From positions 1 through 35,995 of the forward strand of contig CAOJEC010000009.1 of NCBI GenBank assembly GCA_948433885.1: a DNA stretch of 35,995 nt, given 5' to 3'. The position numbers and the translations under genes were made by a program. A model generated the notes under the pieces. The model was not told the DNA's origin. It was given only the letters and a program-made list of their open reading frames with translations, and made no database searches. Source of the DNA: an uncultured bacterium (GTDB lineage Bacteria; Bacillota_I; Bacilli_A; RF39; UBA660). Each line of letters begins with the position of its first letter. Position 1 is the stretch's first letter. Positions 9,136 to 16,802 of this stretch are shown in pieces.

Positions 9136-9238
9136 TCATAATCGGCTTCAATTTTTTCCACAAAAGAATTATTTAATTATTATTTCTGTCTTTCTATAAA
9201 ATCTTTATTTATGCGTTAGAATCAGGATCAAAATTTTT

Positions 9239-9267
9239 TTGACAAATATAGTAAAACATGTTATGTT
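9239..9267 (+). promoter_or_regulatory. Orphan sigma-A promoter in a region without genes
   Basis: A consensus TTGACA (9239-9244) and TATGTT (9262-9267) are separated by 17 nt. No sizeable open frame follows before a terminator at 9378-9415. Confidence 0.5.
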
Positions 9268-9273
9268 GAATAT

Positions 9274-9415
9274 GTTGTTGATACTATTTTTGTTAACATG
9301 ATAATAATCACGGCGATAAGAAGTATTATGATGATACAAAGATATATCTAAAGTTAAACGTTCATATAGAGCGAATAAAAATCAAAGAATGTGGAAAACT
9401 TTCTTTGATTTTTTT
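9274..9415 (+). ncRNA. Possible short transcript between an orphan promoter and a terminator
   Basis: The promoter at 9239-9267 and the hairpin at 9378-9415 would bound an RNA of about 140 nt. Its only small frame is MIITAIRSIMMIQRYI (ATG 9298), without a clear ribosome site. It could be a small RNA, or a remnant of a tiny hydrophobic-peptide gene. The stretch 9069-9474 holds nothing else that I can recognise apart from the essC promoter. Confidence 0.3.
9378..9415. terminator. Bidirectional terminator
   Basis: AAAATCAAAGAA (9378-9389) pairs perfectly with TTCTTTGATTTT (9401-9412) across an 11-nt loop. T runs occur on the plus strand and, for the GNAT gene, on the minus strand. Confidence 0.8.
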
Positions 9416-9474
9416 CTATCAAGTTTTATTTTTCTCTAAACTCTAATTATAAAAGGGGGCGTTTTATAAATTTT

Positions 9475-10056
9475 TTATTTAAGCATTGGTTCAAAGATAT
9501 TTGAATTGTTTTTGATGCTTTCGTTTACATTTATTTCATAGTTTTTCATTATACTATGAGCACCATCGTGCTCATCTATAAATTCCCTTATATTTATACC
9601 ACCCAAAGCTTCCATTGTTTTCCATGAAGCCAGGTTTTCTTTATCTGCATCTAATAATACTGTCTCTATTCCATACTTTTGACAAACTTTTAGTCCTAGA
9701 TATAAGTTTATTTTATTATAGCCTTTTCTTCTTTCAGTAGGACGAATACTATAACCAATATGTCCTCCGCTTTTTTTCAAACTTTCATTTAAAGATAATC
9801 GTATGTTTATCATACCAATAATTCGACTATCACTTTCTCTTATTAAAAAATATGTCCTTGCTGGAACTTTTTCTTCGTTAGGTATTCTTGTATAATCTTC
9901 TTCCAGCTTTTTTAACCAACCTTCGTAGTCGTCTAAATATCTATAAAGACCTCCAACGCCATTAATCTTAGAGTTATAGTCATAAAATTCATTTATATAT
10001 GCTATTGCATCTTCTTTTCTACTTATATTTGGCTCTTCAAAATAAAATTTCTCCAT
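9475..10056 (-). CDS. GNAT family N-acetyltransferase
   Basis: A protein of 193 residues. The GNAT fold is indicated by the acetyl-CoA pyrophosphate-binding loop RRKGYNK near residue 110, the preceding strand GGHIGYSIRPTE and the later ENLASWKTMEALGG helix typical of these enzymes. It would transfer an acetyl group from acetyl-CoA to an amine; the substrate is unknown (small molecule or protein N terminus). The first part (FYDYNSKINGVGGLYRYLDDYEGWL) resembles stand-alone GNATs of Firmicutes with few known substrates. Its codons are more AT-rich (ATA, TTA, AAA) than those of essC or trmD, and it lies beside two insertion sequences, so acquisition by transfer is likely. A perfect hairpin lies in its leader. 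Confidence 0.85.
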   Translation of the reverse strand: MEKFYFEEPNISRKEDAIAYINEFYDYNSKINGVGGLYRYLDDYEGWLKKLEEDYTRIPNEEKVPARTYFLIRESDSRIIGMINIRLSLNESLKKSGGHIGYSIRPTERRKGYNKINLYLGLKVCQKYGIETVLLDADKENLASWKTMEALGGINIREFIDEHDGAHSIMKNYEINVNESIKNNSNIFEPMLK

Positions 10057-10081
10057 AATTAACTAACATTCCTTTCTTCGT

Positions 10082-10101
10082 CCTTTCAGTCCTCTGAAAG
10101 G
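10082..10101 (-). promoter_or_regulatory. Hairpin in the leader of the GNAT gene
   Basis: A perfect 8-bp stem CCTTTCAG (10082-10089) / CTGAAAGG (10094-10101) with a 4-nt loop lies just upstream of the AAGGAA ribosome site. It is not followed by a T run on the minus strand, so it is more likely a leader structure than a terminator. Confidence 0.4.
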
Positions 10102-10183
10102 CACAAATTGAGTTGAAAAATAATGTTAGAGTCAAGAAGTATCGGAAAAAATGAATCAAAATATAATAAAAAGTGTAAATGGG

Positions 10184-10251
10184 GTGGAAAGCGAAAAAGT
10201 TCTTTCCACTTTCTTTCAAAGAAAGTGGCCAGTCCGGCGAGGACCCGCCGG
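10184..10251. repeat. Cluster of overlapping hairpins at the IS left end
   Basis: Three structures follow one another. GTGGAAAG (10184-10191) pairs with CTTTCCAC (10202-10209). CCACTTTCTTT (10207-10217) pairs with AAAGAAAGTGG (10219-10229). CCGGCG (10234-10239) pairs with CGCCGG (10246-10251). The first two share bases and exclude each other. The last is unusually GC-rich for this genome. Confidence 0.6.
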
Positions 10252-10262
10252 AGGCACCATTT

Positions 10263-11725
10263 TCATACTTTAATCTCCCTGTCCATTCGACTGAGATCAG
10301 ATAAAGCATGGTAAGTAGGTAAAGTATTAGACCCGTTTAGATAAGGAAGACTGACGATAGGTAGTTCTTCTCTTTTTTTGAGAAGCGGAGTATTACAAGC
10401 AGATTCATCGCATTGAGAATTCTTTTCAGTTTGATTGTAAGTTATAGATAAGTGTTGAAAAGATTTATACCATTGATCTTGGCATCATTGAGCATAAAGT
10501 ATTTATTGATATTGCTTTCTTTATATCCTTTAGGTCTAGAGGCAAAAATAGATGCAATGAAGTGGGAGATATGGGCTTCCATCGAAGAACCAATGGCAGA
10601 AGACACCATGTGCTTTGCTGCTTTATAATGGTTTAATACATACTTTATCTTTTTTTCTATCGTTACTTTTCTATGAGGATATTTATCTATATAAGTATTA
10701 AGTACATATTTGAATACTTTCCTCTTATCATTAAGAAACGATTGAAAGATAGCCTTACGTTCCTCTTCGACAGTAGTGATATGGTGAATGGCTTGCTTGA
10801 AATGAAATAGGCATAGAAGGTGTTCTACTTTTTGAAAAGATTCTAGTTTTAGCTCGTGCATCCCAACAGTAAGCCAATTACCTCCATCGGAGAGTACATA
10901 GAAATCCTCTATCTCGTCGTAGTCGTATATTTTTATAAGTCTATCCAATAGTTCTTCCCAAGGCTTACTAGAACGGCAAGTGAATACGTGTCTATTGATA
11001 AGTGCTCGTCTACCTTTACTAACTTGCTTGACTCCTTCAAACACGACAAAAGCTTTTGCCATAATGTCACCATCTTTACCTTGAGCACCTATATACTTCT
11101 CATCTGCCATAATATATAGAGTACGAGGTGTAGATTTGTGTCTTTCATAAACGATGGTAGTATTCCATTTACTGAGCCAGCTGTAGATCGTTTGTCTCGA
11201 TATAGCGAATGGAGCAGTATTCTTATCGGCCAAGTTGGCTATATCGGTTATTCGCTCACCGACAATTCTACCTGCTTGGGCTTGGTTAGTATAGAATGTT
11301 TCTCTTATGGCAAGTCCTTTAACAATTGGATCATAGTGATCATATTTAGGTAGTCCAAGCATCTCATCCATATAGAAATAGTATTCATTCCTATCTTTGG
11401 TTACATAAAGAGTTCTAGTAAATGTTAGATCACCTAGAATAGTAGTAATAGTTCTAGGAACATCTTTTTTGCTCACATAGTAAGTACGCTTCCTTTCTTT
11501 GGAGTCTCTAAAGTAAGCATCAAATTCTTCGATTACTTCTATGATAACTTCTTTAGCTATATCTTTGGAAACACGGTTAGCTTCACTTGCAAGAGTAAGA
11601 TAGACATTGTCTTTACCAGTTAAACTATTCATCAAATTATCTACAAAAGTTGAAGTTAGATAATTTATTTTACTTTCTAGTCGATTTTTTAACACATTTC
11701 TAAAGTTTTGTGATATTATGTTCAT
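10263..11725 (-). pseudogene. ISLre2/UPF0236 transposase, frameshifted near the C terminus
   Basis: The intact frame gives 427 residues from ATG 11725 to a stop at 10442. It carries UPF0236 features: a regular N-terminal part with a strand-rich region (RTLYVTKDRNEYYFYMDEML), a helix-turn-helix-like SRQTIYSWLSKW, then ADEKYIG and VLSDGGNW with acidic residues suited to an RNase H-like transposase. Past the stop, the -1 frame stays open to a stop at 10263. It encodes about 58 residues, including LPYLNGSNTLPTYHALSD, which look like the natural C terminus (total near 487 residues, the usual length). A one-base change around 10442-10450 therefore probably truncated the protein. A programmed shift is less likely because no slippery heptamer is visible there. 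Confidence 0.75.
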
Positions 11726-11867
11726 AAGGACACCTGATTTCTAGTATAATAACACTTCTATTATATCAGATGTTCTTTTTTTGTGTTTCCGAATCCATTT
11801 TACTCTATCAAAATAATAATTAAATTTCCAACACTTATTATCTATTGTATAATAGTAAACTGTTATT

Positions 11868-12060
11868 GGGCATACTACAGAGCACGGCAAGGTGAGTAGT
11901 GTTAAAGTATAACTTTAAACCCGTATAATTATATGTGTCGATTATTCTCGGTGTACAAATGAGTGTTGCCTTTTTGAGCACGGAACCTTATCTATGTGAA
12001 AAACATTTCTTGTTATTTTCTAGTTGAGAATTTTCAGTCAAAGCCCTTTAACAAAATATT
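11868..12060 (+). ncRNA. Candidate IS110 bridge RNA region
   Basis: The region between the left repeat and the transposase start is non-coding and structured. One stem-loop has ACTAC (11874-11878) with GTAGT (11896-11900), enclosing CAC (11883-11885) with GTG (11892-11894). The next has a 7-bp stem TTAAAGT (11902-11908) / ACTTTAA (11912-11918). An 8-base repeat GAGCACGG occurs at 11880 and 11976. A -10 box TATAAT (11848-11853) overlaps the left repeat, with TTTCCA 17 nt upstream (11825-11830). IS110-group elements are known to make a bridge RNA from such a 5' region that pairs with donor and target DNA. The exact ends and loops are not resolved here. Confidence 0.55.
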
Positions 12061-12073
12061 TTTAGAAAGGAAA

Positions 12074-13333
12074 ATGTTTATGTTAAAGATTGTTAACAGA
12101 AATTGCGCAGGTATTGATGTTCATAAAAAGATTATTGTTGTAACTATTGCTAAAACTAACGAACATGATATTACTGACTATCAAACTAAATCTTTTAATA
12201 CTTTTACTGAAGAATTGATAAAATGCCGTGATTGGTTAGTTTCTAATGACACTTTAGACGTCTGTATGGAATCTACTGGTAAGTATTGGATTCCAGTTTT
12301 TAATATTTTAGAAGAAAAATGCAAATGCATTATTACTCATCCTAAATATGTTAGATCAATACCAGGAAAGAAAACTGACAAGAAAGATTCTATTTGGATT
12401 GCAGATATGTTTAAGCATGGCTTAGTTGAACCCTCGTTTATGCCACCAGCAGATATTAGACAATTGAGAGATTTGATGCGGTATAGAAATAAGCTAATTA
12501 ACGCTCGTTCTTCAGAAAAAAATAGATTTCAAAATTCTCTTACTATGTCTAATGTTCAAATTGCTAATGTTGTAAGTGATGTTTTCGGCAAAACATCTCA
12601 ATCAATCCTAAAGTTAATGCTTTCTAGTCCAAATTTAACTCTAAAAGATATTACACCATTAATGCATGGTCATTTGAAATCATCACCTGAAGAGATTTTG
12701 AAATCTATCAATGGTAATTTTGATGAATCTCAATCATCAAAAATGAATATTGTTCTAAAACATTATGATTCAATTAATAAATGCATCGATGAATTAGAAG
12801 AGCAAATTTTAAAACTTGCAATTCAATATTCAACTGAAATTAATCTTCTTTTAACAGTTCCTGGTATAAAAGAAATATCAGCGATATTTATTATAGCAGA
12901 AATTGGTACAAATATGAATACTTTTGTTGATGATAAACATCTTTGTTCTTGGGCCGGTCTTACTCCTAGATGTAATGAATCTGCCAAGAAAAAGAAATCT
13001 GTTAGAATTACCAAAGCAGGAATTTATATTAAACCTTTGCTTGTTCAATGTGCTTTATGTGCCATTAAAGATAAATCTTGTCCTTATATTAAAGCTAGAT
13101 ATGAGTCTTTAAAAAGAAGACGCGGTCACAAGAAAGCTATTATTGCTATTGCAAGATTATTACTTACTAGCATATATCATATTTTACTTACTGGTGAGGT
13201 TTTTGATTATCAAAGATTTGAAAATCTATTGGATAGAAATTTTAAATCCCATAAAAATATTCAAAATACTCCTGAAGAAATGATTTCTTATTTAACTAAT
13301 TTAGGTTACAACATTACTTTGCAGAATACCTAA
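12074..13333 (+). CDS. IS110-family DEDD transposase
   Basis: A protein of 419 residues starting at ATG 12074, 2 nt after AGAAAGGAA; an upstream GTG at 11996 lacks a ribosome site. The N-terminal RuvC-like DEDD domain shows Asp15 (AGIDVHKK), Glu66 (MESTGKYW) and Asp102/Asp105 (KTDKKD). The C-terminal Transposase_20 domain shows LLLTVPGIKEISA, FVDDKHLCSWAGLTP and the basic RRRGHKKAIIAIARLLL helix. The length is usual for the family and the frame is intact, so the element may be active. Codon use is very AT-rich with T-ending codons (ATT, AAT, GTT), unlike the neighbouring chromosomal genes, which fits a foreign origin. Confidence 0.92.
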   Translation: MFMLKIVNRNCAGIDVHKKIIVVTIAKTNEHDITDYQTKSFNTFTEELIKCRDWLVSNDTLDVCMESTGKYWIPVFNILEEKCKCIITHPKYVRSIPGKKTDKKDSIWIADMFKHGLVEPSFMPPADIRQLRDLMRYRNKLINARSSEKNRFQNSLTMSNVQIANVVSDVFGKTSQSILKLMLSSPNLTLKDITPLMHGHLKSSPEEILKSINGNFDESQSSKMNIVLKHYDSINKCIDELEEQILKLAIQYSTEINLLLTVPGIKEISAIFIIAEIGTNMNTFVDDKHLCSWAGLTPRCNESAKKKKSVRITKAGIYIKPLLVQCALCAIKDKSCPYIKARYESLKRRRGHKKAIIAIARLLLTSIYHILLTGEVFDYQRFENLLDRNFKSHKNIQNTPEEMISYLTNLGYNITLQNT

Positions 13334-13386
13334 TAACAGTTTACTATTTCAAAGATCTGCTTATTTTATAGTCTTCATTGACTTAT

Positions 13387-13420
13387 AGTTCAAAAAAATA
13401 TTATTTTTGAACTCCTTTTG
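13387..13420 (+). terminator. Hairpin downstream of the IS110 element
   Basis: AGTTCAAAAA (13387-13396) pairs with TTTTTGAACT (13404-13413) across a 7-nt loop, with a weak T tract after it. It would shield rimM from transcription out of the element. The rest of 13349-13570 is AT-rich and I see nothing else in it. Confidence 0.5.
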
Positions 13421-13571
13421 CGTGTTTTAATTTAATTATCTTTTTTTAACCTTCTCCTTAAAAATATTCTAATTAAATTATAACACAACTATGATTGTTT
13501 GTATAATTCTAACTCTATAAAATTAGAATGATTTTTAAAGGATATTTATATAAAAAATACGGACTTTTTCT

Positions 13572-13599
13572 TTGATAAATGACGAGTTTGTGCTATAAT
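13572..13599 (+). promoter_or_regulatory. Promoter of rimM-trmD
   Basis: TTGATA (13572-13577) and a consensus TATAAT (13594-13599) are separated by 16 nt. The rimM ribosome site GAGGGGA lies at 13614-13620. Confidence 0.7.
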
Positions 13600-13626
13600 C
13601 TAGTCAATGAAACGAGGGGATGCGTT

Positions 13627-14112
13627 TTGAATAAAATTCACATAGGTTTTGTACAAGGTGTTCATGGTTTGAGGGGAGACTTGAAAATCAAAAATAGGTT
13701 CGAAAAAACCGAGAAAGTCTTTGTAGAAGGTAATAAGATATATTTGAATGAAGAAGAACATACGATTACTAAGGTGAAATTTTATAAGGGTCATTATTTG
13801 ACTACGATCGACAATTTGAAAGATATCAATTTGGTCGAAAAGTATATCGGATACGATGTGTACTTTGCGAGAGAAGATTTGAAGGAGCAAGCAGGGGATT
13901 ACATCGTCGACGATTTGTTCGGATTGAAAATAGTTTCAAATGGTCGGGAGTATGGATTAGTAAAAGAGATATTAGATAATGGCAAATACAAGATTTTGTC
14001 GATAGAGTTCGAGAAAAACTACATGATACCACTTATTCCCGAATATGTTTTGAATGTCGATTTGGAAAGAAAGACGATCGAAGTGGCGGACGTCGAAGGA
14101 TTGATATTATGA
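13627..14112 (+). CDS. rimM: Ribosome maturation factor RimM
   Basis: A protein of 161 residues starting at TTG 13627, 6 nt after GAGGGGA. An upstream in-frame ATG at 13579 lies inside the promoter and cannot be the start. The N-terminal RimM domain shows IGFVQGVHGLRGDLKIKN, and the C-terminal PRC-barrel shows DYIVDDLFGLKIV and NYMIPLIPEYV. RimM binds S19 and helps mature the 16S rRNA head. It overlaps trmD by 4 nt, the usual partnership. Unlike in many Firmicutes, rpsP and rplS do not flank the pair. Confidence 0.95.
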   Translation: MNKIHIGFVQGVHGLRGDLKIKNRFEKTEKVFVEGNKIYLNEEEHTITKVKFYKGHYLTTIDNLKDINLVEKYIGYDVYFAREDLKEQAGDYIVDDLFGLKIVSNGREYGLVKEILDNGKYKILSIEFEKNYMIPLIPEYVLNVDLERKTIEVADVEGLIL

Positions 14113-14771
14113 AAATCACTGTCTTGACGTTATTTCCGAATATGTTCGATGGATTTTTGAGTGAATCGATCATCAAACGTGCTAGAGAGAAGGGCATTGT
14201 CGACATAGAACTCGTCAATTTTAGAGATTACACACCTTTAAAGAACGGTCAGGTCGACGATTCCATATACGGTGGTGGACCTGGTATGTTGTTGAGATGT
14301 GAACCGATATTCGAATGTTTGGATGCTGTTCGTACTCAGAATTCTTTGGTAGTCATGTTGACTCCGGATGGAAAGACTTTCGATCAAACTTGTGCTCGCG
14401 AGTTTGCCGAAGTCGAGCATCTCATACTGCTATGTGGCCACTACGAAGGTTTCGACGAGAGAATAAAGACGATCGTTGATGTTCAACTTTCTATTGGCGA
14501 TTTCATATTGACCGGTGGAGAAGTTCCTGCCATGGCTATCGTCGATGCGGTAACGAGGCTTTTGCCGGGTGCCATACGCGAAGAGAGTTTGGATTCGGAG
14601 GCTTTCGAGGATGGACTACTCGATTATCCTTCTTATACTAAACCTAGTGAATATAGAGGCTTATCTGTACCCGAAGTTCTCTTGAGTGGAGATCATGCTA
14701 AGATCGATGCTTGGCGAGAGAAAATGCGTCTAGAAAAGACGAAAGAAAAAAGACCCGATTTATTGGAGTGA
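14109..14771 (+). CDS. trmD: tRNA (guanine-37-N1)-methyltransferase TrmD
   Basis: A protein of 220 residues. The SPOUT methyltransferase signature is clear: YGGGPGMLLRCEPI, LLCGHYEGFDERI and the knotted S-adenosylmethionine site IGDFILTGGEVPAM followed by AIVDAVTRLLPG. It methylates G37 beside the anticodon, which prevents +1 frameshifting at proline and leucine codons. The acidic/basic C-terminal helix (about 200-220) is somewhat shorter than in E. coli TrmD. The start overlaps the rimM stop (ATGA), so translation is coupled. Confidence 0.97.
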   Translation: MKITVLTLFPNMFDGFLSESIIKRAREKGIVDIELVNFRDYTPLKNGQVDDSIYGGGPGMLLRCEPIFECLDAVRTQNSLVVMLTPDGKTFDQTCAREFAEVEHLILLCGHYEGFDERIKTIVDVQLSIGDFILTGGEVPAMAIVDAVTRLLPGAIREESLDSEAFEDGLLDYPSYTKPSEYRGLSVPEVLLSGDHAKIDAWREKMRLEKTKEKRPDLLE

Positions 14772-14777
14772 TTAGAT

Positions 14778-15152
14778 ATGGATTATTTTTTAGTATATAA
14801 AACTGATAAAAAAGCAAAATTAGTCAAAAGAGTGACTTTTACTGATGGATATTCTTTTGCCCGTAAGTTCACTATTACTCTTTACAATCCCGAGATGACG
14901 AGGTATATTCTCAAGAAGAAGATCAATTCGTCATTGAAATCTATGATCAATTTGTACTTGATGTGTGAGAACGACGAAGATGATGCCGCGAGAGAAGCAT
15001 TGATTCCGAAAGTCGATTTTTTGAGAAGTGTTCTCATAGAAAAGTACGCATTTTATCTATCGAGAAGTGACGTGGAGGACTATTTGAATAAGCTCGACAA
15101 AATGGAGAAAAAAGTCGGAATGTTACAAAGTAAGAAAAGTAGAAGTCTCTGA
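14778..15152 (+). CDS. Hypothetical helical protein in the rimM-trmD operon
   Basis: A protein of 124 residues starting 6 nt after trmD. It has a short strand-rich start (DYFLVYKTDKKAKLVKRVTF) and a mostly helical remainder with a charged C-terminal coiled-coil-like end (LNKLDKMEKKVGML). No signal, membrane segment or cysteine pair is visible; there is a single Cys. I do not recognise a family. A strong terminator follows, so it closes the operon. A role tied to translation is only a guess from position. Confidence 0.75.
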   Translation: MDYFLVYKTDKKAKLVKRVTFTDGYSFARKFTITLYNPEMTRYILKKKINSSLKSMINLYLMCENDEDDAAREALIPKVDFLRSVLIEKYAFYLSRSDVEDYLNKLDKMEKKVGMLQSKKSRSL

Positions 15153-15160
15153 CACAATAT

Positions 15161-15187
15161 GACACCAAACGCGGTGTCTTTTTTTTA
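15161..15187 (+). terminator. Intrinsic terminator of the rimM operon
   Basis: A perfect stem GACACC (15161-15166) / GGTGTC (15173-15178) with a 6-nt loop is followed by eight T. Confidence 0.9.
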
Positions 15188-15208
15188 TACTATGGGCGAG
15201 GTGAGAAT

Positions 15209-15964
15209 ATGATTGTCTATTGGGATTTGGTTGCACTTATCAATTTTGTCTTCGACTTCACATTGCTTTTGACAGTAAATCTCTTATTGAAGAGAAATGT
15301 TTCTAAAAAGAGGATAGTCTTGGGAAGTTTGGTAGGAGAACTCAGTATGATCACTTTGTGGATAGACTTTGATGGTCTAACGTTGTTCGCGTTCAAAATA
15401 TTTTTGAATTTGTTGATGGTCACAAGTACTTTTTCGCACAAAGATGTGAAATACACATTTTACAATGCAGTCTATCTTTATTTGGTCGGGATAATCTTAG
15501 GAGGTTTCGAATATTATCTATTTAACGAATTTCAAGTAAATGGAAGATTCGGTCTCAAATATTTGGCCGTGTTGGTTTTGAGTCCATTGGTTTTATCAGT
15601 TTATTGCAAATTGTCGCGAACCTTGAAAAACAATTATAACAATAGACACGAGGTAAAAATCGTCTATGACGACGGCGAGTTCAATGGAATGGGCTATTTG
15701 GACAGTGGAAACAAGCTAGTGAGTCCTCTCAATGGAAAACCGATCATCTTGGTCGAGAAGGAATACATCGTCTATCACAAATTGAAGTTGGTACCCGTTC
15801 CTTACAATGCCCTGAATCATCACGGACTACTGTATTGTTTTGTACCTAGAAGTGTGGAGATCGATGGGCAAGTTTACAAAAATGTGCTCGTCGGATTGTC
15901 GGAAGTGAAGTTCAATATCGATGGATGTAATACTTTGCTAAATGCTAGAATGGAGATTTTATGA
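15209..15964 (+). CDS. spoIIGA: Sigma-E processing peptidase SpoIIGA
   Basis: A protein of 251 residues. About five hydrophobic membrane segments fill the first 140 residues (for example LINFVFDFTLLLTVNLLL). A soluble protease-like domain follows, with the Asp-Ser-Gly of an aspartic protease at Asp165 (GMGYLDSGNKL); the matching B. subtilis residue is the catalytic Asp183. SpoIIGA sits in the mother-cell membrane and cleaves pro-sigma-E when SpoIIR signals from the forespore. Its stop overlaps the sigE start by 4 nt, the classic pairing. It is somewhat shorter than the B. subtilis protein (about 309 residues). Confidence 0.93.
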   Translation: MIVYWDLVALINFVFDFTLLLTVNLLLKRNVSKKRIVLGSLVGELSMITLWIDFDGLTLFAFKIFLNLLMVTSTFSHKDVKYTFYNAVYLYLVGIILGGFEYYLFNEFQVNGRFGLKYLAVLVLSPLVLSVYCKLSRTLKNNYNNRHEVKIVYDDGEFNGMGYLDSGNKLVSPLNGKPIILVEKEYIVYHKLKLVPVPYNALNHHGLLYCFVPRSVEIDGQVYKNVLVGLSEVKFNIDGCNTLLNARMEIL

Positions 15965-16647
15965 TATTTAAAAAGATAATCGAATTTTTGAAGAAGAAGT
16001 ACAACGACTGCTTCTTCGTCGGCAGTACTGATGCACTGCCTCCTCCTTTGGATAAGAGTAGGGAGTTGGATTTGCTATTGAAATGTCAGGACGGTGACAT
16101 GGAAGCTCGCAATGTGTTAATCGAGCACAATCTTCGTTTGGTCGTCTTTCTCGCCAAAAAGTTCGACAGTACAGGTTACGATTTGGAAGATTTGGTTTCT
16201 ATCGGTTCTTTGGGGTTGATCAAAGGTATCATGACTTACAAGGTCGATAAAAATATCAAGTTGGCAACTTATGCGTCGAGATGTATTACGAATGAGATTT
16301 TGATGTACATAAGAAAAAATAAAAATAGAAAGGGTGAAGTGAGTTTCGAAGATGCCCTCAATTACGATTCTGAAGGGAATGAATTGCATTTAGAAGATAT
16401 CATGGGGACGGAGGAGGATGTCGTTCACGACGAGATAGAGAACAAATTGGCCAAAACACAACTTTTAGAATGCTTGAGCGATCTAACGGATCGCGACAAA
16501 GAAATTATGACTATGCGATATGGGCTTTACAATACTAGGGAATACACTCAAAAGGAAGTGGCTGAGCTTTTGGGTATAAGTCAATCTTATATTTCTAGAA
16601 TAGAGAAGAAAGTCATAAAGAAGTTGCGTACTGTCATGAAAATATGA
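15961..16647 (+). CDS. sigE: Sporulation sigma factor SigE (pro-form)
   Basis: A protein of 228 residues, clearly SigE: ALPPPL at the start of the mature part, RLVVFLAKKFDSTGYDLEDLVSIGSLGLIKG (region 2, cited in parts), KLATYASRCITNEILMYIRKN, and region 4 YTQKEVAELLGISQSYISRIEKK. SigE drives early mother-cell genes after removal of an N-terminal pro-peptide by SpoIIGA. The segment before the conserved GSTDALPPP is about 20 residues, against about 29 in B. subtilis, so the pro-peptide is short. A strong terminator ends the operon. In B. subtilis sigG follows directly; here a surface-protein gene lies between. Confidence 0.96.
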   Translation: MIFKKIIEFLKKKYNDCFFVGSTDALPPPLDKSRELDLLLKCQDGDMEARNVLIEHNLRLVVFLAKKFDSTGYDLEDLVSIGSLGLIKGIMTYKVDKNIKLATYASRCITNEILMYIRKNKNRKGEVSFEDALNYDSEGNELHLEDIMGTEEDVVHDEIENKLAKTQLLECLSDLTDRDKEIMTMRYGLYNTREYTQKEVAELLGISQSYISRIEKKVIKKLRTVMKI

Positions 16648-16653
16648 TTTATA

Positions 16654-16691
16654 AAAACCGTATTTTTGATGAGGAAAATACGGTTTTTTTG
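16654..16691 (+). terminator. Intrinsic terminator of spoIIGA-sigE
   Basis: AAAACCGTATTTT (16654-16666) pairs perfectly with AAAATACGGTTTT (16675-16687) across an 8-nt loop, followed by T. Confidence 0.9.
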
Positions 16692-16773
16692 CATGTGATA
16701 CATGTATTCGATCTACTTTGTCGAGATCAACTATCAAATTAGAAACGATCGCTTGAAATGATCATAATTTTTC

Positions 16774-16802
16774 TTGTTTATACAAAACTAGTGTAGTATA
16801 AT
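16774..16802 (+). promoter_or_regulatory. Promoter of surface-protein gene A
   Basis: TTGTTT (16774-16779) and a consensus TATAAT (16797-16802) are separated by 17 nt. There is no homopolymer in this spacer, unlike the promoter of the paralogue at 34121-34152. Confidence 0.6.

Larger units (their letters stand above)
10164..11806 (-). mobile_element. ISLre2-family insertion sequence (approximate ends)
   Basis: A UPF0236-type transposase gene is flanked by imperfect inverted sequences: AGTGTAAATGGGGTGGAAAG from 10172 inward, and AGAGTAAAATGGATTCGGAA reading inward from 11806 on the minus strand. A perfect 9-bp direct repeat ATCAAAATA lies at 10155-10163 and 11807-11815. Nine bp is the duplication size I recall for this family, but the repeat is AT-rich and the left copy sits 8 nt outside the aligned inverted repeat. 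The exact ends are therefore uncertain. The size of about 1.64 kb suits the family. Confidence 0.65.
11851..13348 (+). mobile_element. IS110-family insertion sequence with 17-bp inverted repeats
   Basis: AATAGTAAACTGTTATT at 11851-11867 is repeated exactly in inverse orientation at 13332-13348. Similarity continues inward for about 9 more bases with a few mismatches. Between them lie a 206-nt structured non-coding region and a DEDD transposase gene whose stop codon touches the right repeat. IS110 elements are usually without terminal repeats, while the IS1111 group has subterminal ones, so the true ends may lie a few bases outside. The left repeat lies only 44 nt from the ISLre2 element. Confidence 0.75.

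Noticed and set aside
10219-10265. tRNA-like or rRNA fragment because of the GC-rich segment
   Set aside because: No cloverleaf, no TTCRA loop and no CCA end. It is better explained as an IS-end hairpin.
10037-10309. 90-codon minus-strand open frame across the IS left end
   Set aside because: It runs through hairpins and the out-of-frame transposase tail, has no ribosome site and overlaps the GNAT start.
10442-10450. Programmed frameshift in the ISLre2 transposase
   Set aside because: No slippery heptamer is visible near the junction. A one-base mutation is simpler.
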